A stretch of 64,000 nt of DNA, from assembly GCA_024711125.1 (NCBI GenBank), contig JANJTM010000025.1, positions 62,001 to 126,000 of the forward strand. Direction: 5' to 3'. Position 1 is the first letter of the stretch. Every line of letters starts with the position of its first letter. Positions 34,054 to 42,945 of the stretch are shown one piece after another. Origin of the DNA: Rhodothermales bacterium (GTDB taxonomy: Bacteria > Bacteroidota > Rhodothermia > Rhodothermales > UBA10348). A program made the position numbers and the translations under genes. Below the pieces are notes generated by a model that saw only the letters and a program-made list of their open reading frames with translations, was not told the DNA's origin and did no database searches.

Positions 34054-35171
34054 TCGCAACCGAATCCGCAACCGCCGCAGACGTCGTGCGGGGCGACCTC
34101 GCACAGATGGCCGCCGCACTCCGCCCGGAACTCGACCTCCTGGCCGGGAAACGGCTGCTGGTGACCGGTGGAGCGGGTTTCCTCGGGTATTACCTGGTAC
34201 AGCTTCCGTTGTACCACAACGAGCACGGCACGCCCGACCGCAGGATCCACGTGGAAGTCTGGGACAACTACCGGCGCGGCGTTCCGGCTTGGCTGGAGGT
34301 GCTGCAGGACCGGCTGACCCTACGCCGTCACGACGTCACCGAGGCGCTGCCCGAAACGATGCCGAGGTTCGACTACGTGGTGCACGCGGCCGGAATCGCC
34401 TCGCCGCCGTTCTACCGGCGGTATCCGCTCGAGACCATCGATGCCAACGTCGGCGGGCTGCGGGCCCTGCTGGATTGGGCCGGAAGGCGCGCCGACTCGG
34501 GAGACCCCATCGACGGGCTGCTCTACTTTTCCACCAGCGAGATCTACGGAAATCCTACGCCCGACGCGATTCCGACCCCGGAAACGTATCGAGGGCTGGT
34601 GAGCTGTACGGGGCCGCGCGCCTGTTACGACGAGTCGAAGCGCATGGGCGAGACGCTCTGCGTGACCTTCGCCGACCGGTATGGCGTGCCGGTCCGGACC
34701 GCGCGTCCGTTCAACAACTACGGCCCGGGCCTGAAGATCAGCGACCGCCGCGTGCTCCCCGACTTCGCGAGGGACGTGTTGGCCGGGCGGGATATCGAGC
34801 TCTTGTCGGACGGCGCTCCGACGCGCACGTTCTGCTACGTGGCCGACGCCGTCGTCGGCTATTTCAAGATTCTCACCGTCGGCCGCTCCGGCGAGGCCTA
34901 CAACATCGGCGTCGAAACGCCGGAGATCTCCATGGCTGACTTCGCGGATCGGGTCGCGGAAACCGGCCGGGAGTTGTTCGGCTATGCCGGGCGGGTTCGG
35001 CGGGGAACGGCGCAGGAAGCCGAATACCTGACCGACAACCCGATGCGGCGGTGTCCGGATATCAGCAAGGCGCGCAGAGAGTTGCGATACGAACCCGAAG
35101 TGACGCTGGAAGACGGCCTGCGCCGGTCGCTGCTCTGGTACGCGGGAAATCCCGTCGCGGAGGACGCATGA
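34050..35171 (+). CDS. NAD-dependent epimerase/dehydratase, UDP-glucuronate decarboxylase-like
   Basis: 373 residues from ATG 34050. The extended SDR signature is complete: LLVTGGAGFLGYYLVQ, catalytic Ser in YFSTSEIYGNP and Tyr-Lys in CYDESKRMGE. GPRACYDESKRMGETL and RPFNNYGPGLKISDRRVLPDF closely resemble UXS-type UDP-glucuronate decarboxylases. The next gene encodes a UDP-sugar 6-dehydrogenase, so a route UDP-glucose to UDP-glucuronate to UDP-xylose is plausible. A role as the 4,6-dehydratase for a CDP-sugar cannot be excluded, because an RfbF-like gene lies downstream. Confidence 0.85.
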   Translation: MIATESATAADVVRGDLAQMAAALRPELDLLAGKRLLVTGGAGFLGYYLVQLPLYHNEHGTPDRRIHVEVWDNYRRGVPAWLEVLQDRLTLRRHDVTEALPETMPRFDYVVHAAGIASPPFYRRYPLETIDANVGGLRALLDWAGRRADSGDPIDGLLYFSTSEIYGNPTPDAIPTPETYRGLVSCTGPRACYDESKRMGETLCVTFADRYGVPVRTARPFNNYGPGLKISDRRVLPDFARDVLAGRDIELLSDGAPTRTFCYVADAVVGYFKILTVGRSGEAYNIGVETPEISMADFADRVAETGRELFGYAGRVRRGTAQEAEYLTDNPMRRCPDISKARRELRYEPEVTLEDGLRRSLLWYAGNPVAEDA

Positions 35172-36502
35172 AACGCATCAGCGTGATCGGTGCGGGGTAC
35201 GTCGGCCTGGTCTCGGGTGCGGGCCTTGCGCACGTCGGACACGACGTGACCTGCGTGGACGTAGATCCGGCTCGCGTGGCCGCGATCGCTTCGGGCCGGC
35301 CTCCGTTCTTCGAGGAAGGGCTGCCCGAACTGCTCGCGGGCGTGCTGGCCGCGGGACGGTTCCGGGCCACGACCGACCTTGCGTCCGCCGTCCGGGAATC
35401 GGATTTCACCATGCTTGCGGTGGGCACCCCGTTCGACGGCAGCCGCATCGACCTGTCGTCCGTCATCGCTGCCGCCGAGGAGGTGGGCCACGCCCTGCGG
35501 ACGAAGACGGGCCGGCACGTGGTGATCGTCAAGAGCACCGTCGTACCGGGAACGACCGATCAGACGGTCCGCACCGTCCTGGAGCGGGCCTCGGGCCGCG
35601 TCGTGGGTCCGGACCTCGGACTCGCCATGAACCCCGAGTTTCTCTCGGAAGGCTCGGCCGTCGAGGACTTCCTGCGGCCGGATCGCATCGTGGTGGGCGC
35701 CGGCGACGAGTCGACCTCGCGCGAGGTCGCGGCGCTCTACGCCGCGTTCGGCGGAGTGCCGGTCCTGGCGGTAAACAACACCACCGCCGAAATGATCAAG
35801 TACGCGTCGAACGCCGTGCTGGCGACCCTCATCTCGTTCGCCAACGAACTGGGCAATCTCTGTCAGACGCTCGGTGGCGTGGACATGGCCGACGTCTCGC
35901 GCGGCGTTTCGCTGGCCGGCTACTTCCGGCCGGAGGGCTCGACCGAACCGGTGCCGATCACGGCGTTCCTGAGGGCCGGGTGCGGATTCGGCGGGTCGTG
36001 CCTGCCCAAGGACGTCCGGGCACTGGTCAGACACGGCCGCGACGCCGGGGAGCCGATGCGCCTGCTTTCGGCCGTGATGGAGGTCAACGACGATCAACCC
36101 GAACGCGTCATCGCGCTGCTCCAACGGCATTTCCGCCCCCTTTCCGGGGTGGAGGTGGCCGTTCTCGGGCTGTCCTTCAAACCCGGAACCGACGATATCC
36201 GCGAATCGCCGGCCGTGCCGGTGCTTCGACGCCTGGCAGACGAGGGTGCGAAAGTGCGGGCCTACGACCCGCTCGCCAGCGGCGCGATGGCCGCGCGGCT
36301 GCCCGGCCTCGGGCTGCGGTTTGCCGATTCGCTCGATGCCGCGATCGACGGCGCACAGGCCGTGGTGGTGCTGACGGCATGGGACGAGTTCCGGCGGCTT
36401 CCGGCGCTGGCCTGCGCGACGGATCGTCCCCCGGTCCTCGTCGACGGACGGCGCCTCATCGACCGTTCGAGCTACGGGACCTACGAGGGCATCGGGTGCT
36501 GA
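35168..36502 (+). CDS. UDP-glucose/GDP-mannose-family 6-dehydrogenase
   Basis: 444 residues from ATG 35168. NAD site SVIGAGYVGLVSGAGLAHVGHDV; TPFDGSRIDLS; VKSTVVPGTTD; MNPEFLSEGSAVEDF; catalytic Cys278 in GCGFGGSCLPKD; LGLSFKPGTDDIRESPA near the C-terminal domain. Two successive NAD-dependent oxidations convert the C6 alcohol of a nucleotide sugar, most likely UDP-glucose, to a carboxylate. It is translationally coupled to the preceding decarboxylase-like gene, which would use its product. Confidence 0.93.
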   Translation: MKRISVIGAGYVGLVSGAGLAHVGHDVTCVDVDPARVAAIASGRPPFFEEGLPELLAGVLAAGRFRATTDLASAVRESDFTMLAVGTPFDGSRIDLSSVIAAAEEVGHALRTKTGRHVVIVKSTVVPGTTDQTVRTVLERASGRVVGPDLGLAMNPEFLSEGSAVEDFLRPDRIVVGAGDESTSREVAALYAAFGGVPVLAVNNTTAEMIKYASNAVLATLISFANELGNLCQTLGGVDMADVSRGVSLAGYFRPEGSTEPVPITAFLRAGCGFGGSCLPKDVRALVRHGRDAGEPMRLLSAVMEVNDDQPERVIALLQRHFRPLSGVEVAVLGLSFKPGTDDIRESPAVPVLRRLADEGAKVRAYDPLASGAMAARLPGLGLRFADSLDAAIDGAQAVVVLTAWDEFRRLPALACATDRPPVLVDGRRLIDRSSYGTYEGIGC

Positions 36503-36503
36503 C

Positions 36504-37079
36504 ATGCGCATGACTCCTCTCTCCATAGACGGCGCCTGGATTCTCGAGCCCGATTGGCGCGAAGACGCGCGCGGCCGCTTCGGACGCCTGTTCTGCGTCG
36601 AGACGCTCGCGGCGAAGGGGATCGATCCCACGATCCGCCAGGTGAACTCGGGCCGGTCGCTGCGCGCGGGCACGGTGCGCGGCATCCACTGGCAGGTCGC
36701 TCCACACGACGAGACGAAGATCGTTCGCTGCACGGCGGGCCGGGCGTTCGACGTCGTGGTGGATCTCCGGCCGCATTCGGCCACGCGCCGGCGATGGACC
36801 TCGGTCGAGCTGTCGCCCGACGACGGGAGCGCGCTCGTGATTCCGCCCGGATGCGGTCACGCGTGGCAGGCGCTCACGGACGGCGCCGAGATACAGTACA
36901 CCACGTCGCGCGACTATGCACCGCTATCGGCCCGGGGGGCTCGCTGGGACGACCCCGCCCTGGCGGTAGCCTGGCCGTTGCCGGTCACCGAACTCTCCGA
37001 CGCAGACCGCGCCTGGCCGCCGATATCGGCGACGGGGCCGCGGATCCCCTTGGACCGAAACCCGGGAATCCCGTCATGA
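36504..37079 (+). CDS. RmlC-like dTDP-4-dehydrorhamnose 3,5-epimerase family protein
   Basis: 191 residues. Cupin fold with the RmlC active-site residues: His in RGIHWQVAP, Lys in DETKIVRC, VVVDLRPHSAT, IPPGCGHAWQAL and Tyr in SRDYAPLSARGARWDDPALAVAWP. Family members epimerise 4-keto sugar nucleotides at C3, C5 or both. No RmlA, RmlB or RmlD partner is in the window, so the substrate is more likely the 4-keto intermediate made within this cluster than dTDP-rhamnose. It begins 1 nt after the dehydrogenase stop. Confidence 0.9.
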   Translation: MRMTPLSIDGAWILEPDWREDARGRFGRLFCVETLAAKGIDPTIRQVNSGRSLRAGTVRGIHWQVAPHDETKIVRCTAGRAFDVVVDLRPHSATRRRWTSVELSPDDGSALVIPPGCGHAWQALTDGAEIQYTTSRDYAPLSARGARWDDPALAVAWPLPVTELSDADRAWPPISATGPRIPLDRNPGIPS

Positions 37080-38440
37080 TCCTGGTGGACAAGGCGCTCG
37101 AACGGCGGGAGGCCGAGGGTAGGCCGATCCGGGTGGCGCTCGTGGGTGCCGGGACCATGGGCGTGGGCGTCGCCGCGCAGCTCCTGACGCCGTTGCCGGG
37201 GCTTCGCCTCGTCGTGGTGGCCAGCCGCGATGCCCGACGCGGTCGCGCGTCGTGGGCCGGAAGAGCGAGGGAGGCCGTCATCGCGACCTCGAGGTCCGCG
37301 CTGGAACGCGCGATTGCGGCCGGGCGACCCGCCGTCGTCGAGGAGGCGGGTATCGCGTGCGAAGCCGACGGGGTCGACGTGGTGCTCGAAGCCACGGGAG
37401 AGCCGGAATACGCGGCGCACCTGGTCCTCCGGGCCATCGCATCGGGCAAACAGGTCGTACTGATGAACGCCGAGCTGGATGCCACGGTCGGGGCCGAGCT
37501 GAAAGCGAGAGCCGATGCCGCCGGCGTGGTCTACACGAACGTGGACGGGGACGAGCCGGGCGTGGCCATGAACCTCGTGCGGTTCGTCCGCTCGATCGGA
37601 TACCGGCCGCTCGCGGCCGGCAACATCAAGGGTTTCATGGACCGGCACCGCACGCCGGATACCCAGCGCGCCTTCGCCGAGCAGGTAGGACAGCGGCCTT
37701 CGATGATCACGTCGTTCGCCGACGGGACGAAGCTCTCGCTGGAAACGGCTCTCGTGGCCAACGCGACCGGCTTCTCGATCCTCGAGCCCGGGATGCGGGG
37801 CCCGGTGTGCGACCACGTGAACGACGCCGTCGGCCACTTCAGCGCCGACGAGCTGCTGGCCGCGGGCGGGGTCGTCGATTACGTACTCGGGGCGAAGCCG
37901 GGGACGGGCGCGTTCGTGATCGGCTGGAACGACGATCCGGTCAAGCGCAACCTCATGCGCTACTTCAAGATGGGGGACGGGCCGCTCTACGTGTTCCATA
38001 CGCCGTTCCACCTTCCGCACCTGGAGGTCGCGATCACCGTGGCCCGCGCCGCGCTCTTCGGCGATGCCGCGGTGGCCCCGCTCGGCGCGCCGACGGTCGA
38101 CGTGGTGGCCTACGCCAAGAGGGACCTGGCGGTCGGCGATCGCCTCGACGGCATCGGAGGCTTCGCCGCCTACGGTGTGAGCCGAACGATGGCCGACAGC
38201 CTTGCGGGACATTTCCTGCCCATGGGTCTCAGCGAAGGGTGCCGGGTGGTGCGGCCGGTACGGGCCGACGAGCCGATTCCGCTCGTGGCGGTAAGACGCC
38301 CGCCCGGCCGCCTCGTCGACGAGCTTCGGGCTGCGCTCGAGCAGCGGTTCTTCGGAAGGCCGACGACCGGTCGCGACCGGAACGCGGTCGCCGGGCGCCC
38401 GGCCGCGATCCCGACCCGAAACGGCGAGGTCACGCCATGA
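37076..38440 (+). CDS. NAD(P)-binding oxidoreductase with SAF domain
   Basis: 454 residues from ATG 37076, overlapping the previous stop by 4 nt. Residues 15-160 form a Rossmann domain like homoserine dehydrogenase (VALVGAGTMGVGVAAQL, VVLEATGEPEYAAHLVLRAIASGKQVVLMNAELDATVG). A catalytic middle part (AGNIKGFMDRHRTPD, MITSFADGTKLSLETALVANATG) is followed by a C-terminal SAF domain (VVAYAKRDLAVGDRLDGIGGFAAYG). Such proteins recur in sugar-nucleotide clusters, but I know of no firmly assigned reaction. Here it probably reduces or rearranges a sugar intermediate. Confidence 0.75.
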   Translation: MILVDKALERREAEGRPIRVALVGAGTMGVGVAAQLLTPLPGLRLVVVASRDARRGRASWAGRAREAVIATSRSALERAIAAGRPAVVEEAGIACEADGVDVVLEATGEPEYAAHLVLRAIASGKQVVLMNAELDATVGAELKARADAAGVVYTNVDGDEPGVAMNLVRFVRSIGYRPLAAGNIKGFMDRHRTPDTQRAFAEQVGQRPSMITSFADGTKLSLETALVANATGFSILEPGMRGPVCDHVNDAVGHFSADELLAAGGVVDYVLGAKPGTGAFVIGWNDDPVKRNLMRYFKMGDGPLYVFHTPFHLPHLEVAITVARAALFGDAAVAPLGAPTVDVVAYAKRDLAVGDRLDGIGGFAAYGVSRTMADSLAGHFLPMGLSEGCRVVRPVRADEPIPLVAVRRPPGRLVDELRAALEQRFFGRPTTGRDRNAVAGRPAAIPTRNGEVTP

Positions 38441-39255
38441 AAGTGGTCCTCTTCTGCGGCGGCATGGGCATGCGGATGCGCGAGTATTCGGAATCCGTGC
38501 CCAAACCCATGGTCCCGGTGGGGCGCCGGCCCATCCTGTGGCACCTGATGCAGTACTACGCGTCGTACGGCCACACGGACTTCGTTCTGTGCACCGGGTG
38601 GAGGGGGGAGGTCATCCGGGAGTATTTCCGATCGATGGAGCGGGTCGACGGACGGCGAACCCGGCTGGCGCGCGAGCACCCGGACTGGCGCGTTGAATTC
38701 GTGGATTCGGGCGTGAACGCCAGCGTGGGCGAGCGGCTGCGTGCCGCCCGGACCCACCTGGAGGGAGAGGACCGCTTCCTCGCGAACTACGCGGACGGCC
38801 TTTCCGACGTACCGATGGACGACGTGATCCGATTCGCGGAGGAAGGAAGGTTCACGGCCGCCTTCGTCGCCGTGCGGCCGTCGCAGTCGTTCCACGTGGT
38901 TTCGGCGGCGCAGGACGGTCGCGTCACGTCGATCCACCCGGTATCGGCCGGTGACCAACGGATCAACGGGGGCTTCTTCGTACTGCGGCGCGCAATCTTC
39001 GACGTGCTGGACGAGGGCGAGGACCTGGTCGAGGCCCCATTCGCCCGGCTCATCGACACGGGAGGTCTCGGCGCGTACCGGTACGACGGCTTCTGGGCCT
39101 GCATGGATACGTACAAGGAGAAACAGCGGCTGGACGAAATCCACGCGTCCGGCAGGATTCCCTGGATGCGGGAGGGACCGCACCGGGTCGCGCACGACCG
39201 CCCGGCGATACGATCGCGAACCCGTCGCCTCCCCGAAGCCGGTGTACCGTCATGA
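38437..39255 (+). CDS. glucose-1-phosphate cytidylyltransferase-like (RfbF family)
   Basis: 272 residues from ATG 38437. Nucleotidyltransferase signature VVLFCGGMGMRMREYSESVPKPMVPVGRRPILWHLMQYY, where RfbF enzymes have the same G-G-x-G-T/M-R and P-K-P pattern. Other matches are TGWRGEVIREYF, FLANYADGLSDVP, HPVSAGDQRINGGFFVL and FWACMDTYKEKQRLDEI. It should make CDP-glucose or a related CDP-sugar. A dedicated CDP-glucose 4,6-dehydratase (RfbG) is not seen nearby. It overlaps both neighbours by 4 nt. Confidence 0.88.
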   Translation: MKVVLFCGGMGMRMREYSESVPKPMVPVGRRPILWHLMQYYASYGHTDFVLCTGWRGEVIREYFRSMERVDGRRTRLAREHPDWRVEFVDSGVNASVGERLRAARTHLEGEDRFLANYADGLSDVPMDDVIRFAEEGRFTAAFVAVRPSQSFHVVSAAQDGRVTSIHPVSAGDQRINGGFFVLRRAIFDVLDEGEDLVEAPFARLIDTGGLGAYRYDGFWACMDTYKEKQRLDEIHASGRIPWMREGPHRVAHDRPAIRSRTRRLPEAGVPS

Positions 39256-39893
39256 TCGCGAGGGGGCTTTCGGACGTCCGATCCGTGCTCTGCCTGGGCG
39301 CCCACGCCGACGACATCGAGATCGGCTGCGGAGCGACGCTGTTGCGCCTGGGTCGGGAGGCTCCCTCCGCGTGCGTCACGTGGGTGGTTTTCGGCGCCGA
39401 CGTCGAGCGGGCGCGTGAAGCCGAAGCCTCGGCCCGTGCGTTCCTCGGGACGGGGTCCCGGCACTCCGTGCGCGTGCTCGGGTTTCCGGACCGGTTCTTT
39501 CCGACCCGCTGGGAGTCGATCAAGGGCGTTTTCGATGCCCTGCGAGCAGAAGTCGAGCCCGACCTCGTGTTGACCCATCGAACGGACGACAGCCACCAGG
39601 ATCACAGGGTTCTTGCCGAACTCACGTGGAATACGTGGCGCAATCACTGGATCCTCGAATACGAGATCCCGAAATACGAAGGCGACCTCGGCCGACCCAA
39701 CGTATACGTTCCGGTCTCGTCGGCCGATGTCGAGCGGAAGATCTCGATTCTTGCCACGGCCTTCCCGTCGCAGGCCGACAAGCCCTGGTTCCGCCCGGAG
39801 ACCTTCCGCGGACTCGCTGCGGTGCGGGGGCTCGAATGCCGCGCGGCCGAGGGGTTCGCCGAGGCGTTCCACGCGCGCAAGACCGTGGTCTGA
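39252..39893 (+). CDS. PIG-L family deacetylase
   Basis: 213 residues from ATG 39252. Zinc-site motif GAHADDIEIGCGAT (the AHxDD motif) and the downstream His in THRTDDSHQDHR are both present. The family removes acetyl groups from N-acetylated sugars, such as GlcNAc-PI or bacillithiol precursors. In this cluster it most likely deacetylates an amino sugar, or acts on a sugar-nucleotide intermediate. It is the last gene of the sugar operon and converges on the serine hydrolase gene 12 nt away. Confidence 0.9.
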   Translation: MIARGLSDVRSVLCLGAHADDIEIGCGATLLRLGREAPSACVTWVVFGADVERAREAEASARAFLGTGSRHSVRVLGFPDRFFPTRWESIKGVFDALRAEVEPDLVLTHRTDDSHQDHRVLAELTWNTWRNHWILEYEIPKYEGDLGRPNVYVPVSSADVERKISILATAFPSQADKPWFRPETFRGLAAVRGLECRAAEGFAEAFHARKTVV

Positions 39894-39905
39894 CGCCGGG
39901 GGGCG

Positions 39906-41450
39906 TCAGTCGCGACGCCGCATCTCGAGTTCGTGGAACCAGAGGTCGTCGTTGGGCACGTCGAGCTTCATCTCGACGACCTTCCCGACCGGATCCAGCA
40001 CGAACTGGGCCGTGCCCTTTCCGAACCACGCCAGCTCCTTGCGCCAGCGGATGATCCACGTGTCGAGGTGCAGGTGCTCGAGGTCGGCGACCAGGTCCGG
40101 GTTCGGCAGCAGGCTGAGTACCAGTCTACCGTTCGCCTCGGTCACGGTCGCGTCGCCGTACATCGGTCCTCCGTAGGTGCCCGTGTAGGCCGACAGCGGG
40201 AGGGAGGGACGAGTGCCCGGGATTCTCGCGTCTTCGGCCGCATCCTGCCGGGCATGGAACTCCTCCCGCGAGCGGAGGAATCCGGGAAGGGCTTCACCCG
40301 CCCAGTCGCGCTCCGGTCGGCCGAGGTATGCGTCGAGCACGCGGTTGACCAGCGGGCCCGCGATGTCGGTCATCCCGTTGGTGAGCACGACCACGCCGAG
40401 GTCCTCCTCGGGCACGAGCGCGACCTGCGAATACATGCCGTCGTAACCGCCGCCGTGGCTCAGCACGAGGCGGCCGTCGAGGTCGCGGATCGACCAGCCG
40501 AGGCCGTAACCACGGAATTTCGTCGCGATGACGCCGTCGAGATACCCGCCCGGAAGGCCGAAGGGATTGTGCACCGTCCACATCTGCCGCTGCGCGGCCG
40601 CGCTGAACAGCCGCACGCCGTCCTTCTCGCCGCCGTTCAGCTGGGCGATGAGCCATTGCGACATGTCGTGCACGCTCGAGATGATGCCGCCGGCGGCCCC
40701 CATGGCGTCCCAGTTGTACCACTCGATGGGAAGGTTGGACCCACGTTCGATCTTGTGCGGCGTGGCGACGTTTTCGCGCCCGGCGAGATCGCTCACGCTC
40801 GTGACCGACCGCGTCATGCCGAGAGGCGCGAAGAAGCGGTCCTCGATCACGTCGTGCCAGCCCTTTCCGCCCACGACGCGCAGGACCTCGCCCGCGGCGA
40901 CGAACGATACGTTGGAATACCCGTACCCGGCGCGGAAGGGGTAAGCCTGCGGCAGGTGCCGGATGCGGCGCACGATGTCCTCGGCCGTGTACGGCGTGCC
41001 GTACCAGAGCAGGTCGCCCGAAAACGTGCCCAATCCCACGCGGTGCGAAAGCAGGTCCCGGATTCGAGTGTCCTGCGTCACGTACTCGTCGTAGAGCCGG
41101 AACCACGGCAGGTGGTCCACTACGCGGTCGTCCCAGGACAGCCGGCCTTCGTCCACGAGCTGCGCGAGCGCGGCCGCGGTGAAGGCCTTCGAGTTGGAAG
41201 CGATGGCGTACAGGGTGTGTTCGTCCACGGGCTCCGGGGTGCCGTCACGACGCACGCCGTACCCCTTCTCGAACACGATTCGCCCGTCCTTCACGATGGC
41301 GATCGAGAAGCCGGGAACCGGCCATTCGCTCTTCGCCCGTGCGAAATAGGCATCCAGGGCGGCGGGATCGGCCGTCTGACGGGCGGCGGCCGGAGGGAGG
41401 ACGGAGCAGAAGGCGAACAGTGCGGCGGCAAACAGGCGGGGTGCGGTCAT
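39906..41450 (-). CDS. serine hydrolase, beta-lactamase class C/penicillin-binding-like, with DUF3471-type tail
   Basis: 514 residues. Signal peptide MTAPRLFAAALFAFCSVLPPAAAR. Catalytic Ser-Lys in IASNSKAFTAAAL (SxxK), Tyr in GYSNVSF (YxN) and a third motif around LSHGGGYDGMYS (HxG). The last 130 residues form a lipocalin-like domain (LSAYTGTYGGPMYG, KVVEMKLDVPNDDLWFHE). Members hydrolyse D-amino-acid peptides or esters rather than beta-lactams in most cases; the substrate here is not predictable. It is periplasmic and transcribed alone. Confidence 0.9.
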   Translation of the reverse strand: MTAPRLFAAALFAFCSVLPPAAARQTADPAALDAYFARAKSEWPVPGFSIAIVKDGRIVFEKGYGVRRDGTPEPVDEHTLYAIASNSKAFTAAALAQLVDEGRLSWDDRVVDHLPWFRLYDEYVTQDTRIRDLLSHRVGLGTFSGDLLWYGTPYTAEDIVRRIRHLPQAYPFRAGYGYSNVSFVAAGEVLRVVGGKGWHDVIEDRFFAPLGMTRSVTSVSDLAGRENVATPHKIERGSNLPIEWYNWDAMGAAGGIISSVHDMSQWLIAQLNGGEKDGVRLFSAAAQRQMWTVHNPFGLPGGYLDGVIATKFRGYGLGWSIRDLDGRLVLSHGGGYDGMYSQVALVPEEDLGVVVLTNGMTDIAGPLVNRVLDAYLGRPERDWAGEALPGFLRSREEFHARQDAAEDARIPGTRPSLPLSAYTGTYGGPMYGDATVTEANGRLVLSLLPNPDLVADLEHLHLDTWIIRWRKELAWFGKGTAQFVLDPVGKVVEMKLDVPNDDLWFHELEMRRRD

Positions 41451-41656
41451 GATCGTGGAGGGAAAGCTCTGAAGGAGTATACCCCGAAACCGGGAGTCGT
41501 CAGCGCACGAATTCGTCGCGGGAGGTTTGAACGGCGGCTCGAGCCTGCCGATACGTACGGTTTCCGGCGCTCCCCTCCGCCGGGCCCGTCGGATGTTCTT
41601 GCCAGCGAGCGCCGCCCGCGAAGATGTTGCGCGGGCGCGTGCCCACGGAGGTGATC

Positions 41657-41965
41657 ATGGGGGAAGTTCTGCTGTATCTGAGTCTTGTCGCGGTACTCGT
41701 CCTGCCCGACCTGCTGTCGCCCTACCTCAGGGCTCGGTATGCGTGGCAGGACCTCAAGTACAAGGAGGAGTTGGAGCGACGCTTCGACCGGTTGCTGCAC
41801 CGCGCCGGCCTGTCACCCTACACGCACCGAAGGTCGCCGGCAGCCGAAGCCGTTCGTCGCCGTCGGGAGCCCAAGGTCTGGAATCGTCCCCTCGACGGCG
41901 TGGATCGAAGCGACGGGATCGACTCGATCGCGCCCCCGACGTCCGATCGGAAGCGCCGGGCGTGA
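41657..41965 (+). CDS. small membrane protein with cytoplasmic charged tail
   Basis: 102 residues. ATG 41657 is preceded by an unusually strong ribosome-binding site, GGAGGTGATC, ending right at the start. It has one N-terminal transmembrane helix (GEVLLYLSLVAVLVLPDLL), then an amphipathic charged region (KYKEELERRFDRLLHRAG) and a basic, Pro-rich tail. I do not recognise a family. It sits alone between the serine hydrolase and the EamA exporter. Confidence 0.6.
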   Translation: MGEVLLYLSLVAVLVLPDLLSPYLRARYAWQDLKYKEELERRFDRLLHRAGLSPYTHRRSPAAEAVRRRREPKVWNRPLDGVDRSDGIDSIAPPTSDRKRRA

Positions 41966-42000
41966 CCCGCCGAGCGCCGCTGCCGACGCGGGTTCGCCCT

Positions 42001-42945
42001 TTACCGGGGCGCGGTGGGCGGAAGCGGGACCGGGGCCGCGCGACGGCGGATCCGCCGCATGAGGACGAGCCCGGTGAGAATGAGCGCGCCACCGAGGATC
42101 TGCGCCGGGAAAATGCGCTCGTCGAGGAAGACCCACGACGAAAGCACCGCCACGAAAGGCGTGAGGTTGCTGAAGACCGCGGTGTGGGCAGGGCCGATGC
42201 GGCGCACCGACGCGTTCCAGACGGCGACGCCCAGCCCGGTCGAGAAGGCGCCGGAGAACACGATCCCGATCCACATGGGCACGGAAACCCGGCTCCATTC
42301 GACGTCGGCGGCATACGGGGCGCCGAGGGCGGCCATGAAGGGGAGGGCGATCGCGACGCTCAGGAAGGTGAATCCGAACACGGGGAGTTCGTTGACCAGG
42401 GGGCGCGACGAGGTGGTGTACCCGCCCCAGAGCATGGCCGCAAAGAGCACCACGAGATTGCCGACCAGCACTTCCGTGCCGAAGGACACTTCGGCCGAGC
42501 CGGCGAGAACCACCGACACGGTACCGGAAAACGCCACCAGCAGGGCGAGCCACGCCGCGCGCGGAATGCGCTCGTATCCCAGCAGCGAACTGAATACGGC
42601 GGTCCACACGGGGGAGGACGCCATGATGAGGGCGGCCGATCCGGCGAGCGTGCGGTCGAGGCCGACGATGAAAGCCGCCTGGTAGAAGAAGTACCCGAGG
42701 AGCGAGACGAGAACTACGCGGGCCGGGCGACGACGGAACGCGGTGCGCAGTCCCGCTTCTCCGCGGGTGCGCATGTACCGGTACACGCCTCCGAGCGCCA
42801 GGGCCGAGAAACCCATTCGTACCGCGTTGAGCACGTGCGGATGCATGACCCCGAGCGCCGCCTTCACGATGACGTAGTTGACCCCCCATACGACGATCAC
42901 GAGGACCATCAGCACATCGTGCCGCCAGTGATGCGTATCGCTCAC
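42001..42945 (-). CDS. EamA-family transporter (drug/metabolite exporter)
   Basis: 314 residues from GTG 42945, which overlaps the MFS gene stop in the sequence GTGA. About ten transmembrane helices in two EamA halves (MVLVIVVWGVNYVIVKAALGV, ALIMASSPVWTAVFSSLLGYERI, and FSNLTPFVAVLSSWVFLDERIFPAQILGGALILTGLVLM in the second). It probably exports amino acids, nucleosides or similar metabolites. It is co-translated with the MFS pump upstream. Confidence 0.88.
   Translation of the reverse strand: MSDTHHWRHDVLMVLVIVVWGVNYVIVKAALGVMHPHVLNAVRMGFSALALGGVYRYMRTRGEAGLRTAFRRRPARVVLVSLLGYFFYQAAFIVGLDRTLAGSAALIMASSPVWTAVFSSLLGYERIPRAAWLALLVAFSGTVSVVLAGSAEVSFGTEVLVGNLVVLFAAMLWGGYTTSSRPLVNELPVFGFTFLSVAIALPFMAALGAPYAADVEWSRVSVPMWIGIVFSGAFSTGLGVAVWNASVRRIGPAHTAVFSNLTPFVAVLSSWVFLDERIFPAQILGGALILTGLVLMRRIRRRAAPVPLPPTAPR

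Noticed and set aside
39906-41450. True class C beta-lactamase resistance gene
   Set aside because: The SxxK/YxN/HxG motifs and lipocalin-like tail fit the broad serine hydrolase family; the KTG box typical of AmpC enzymes is not present.
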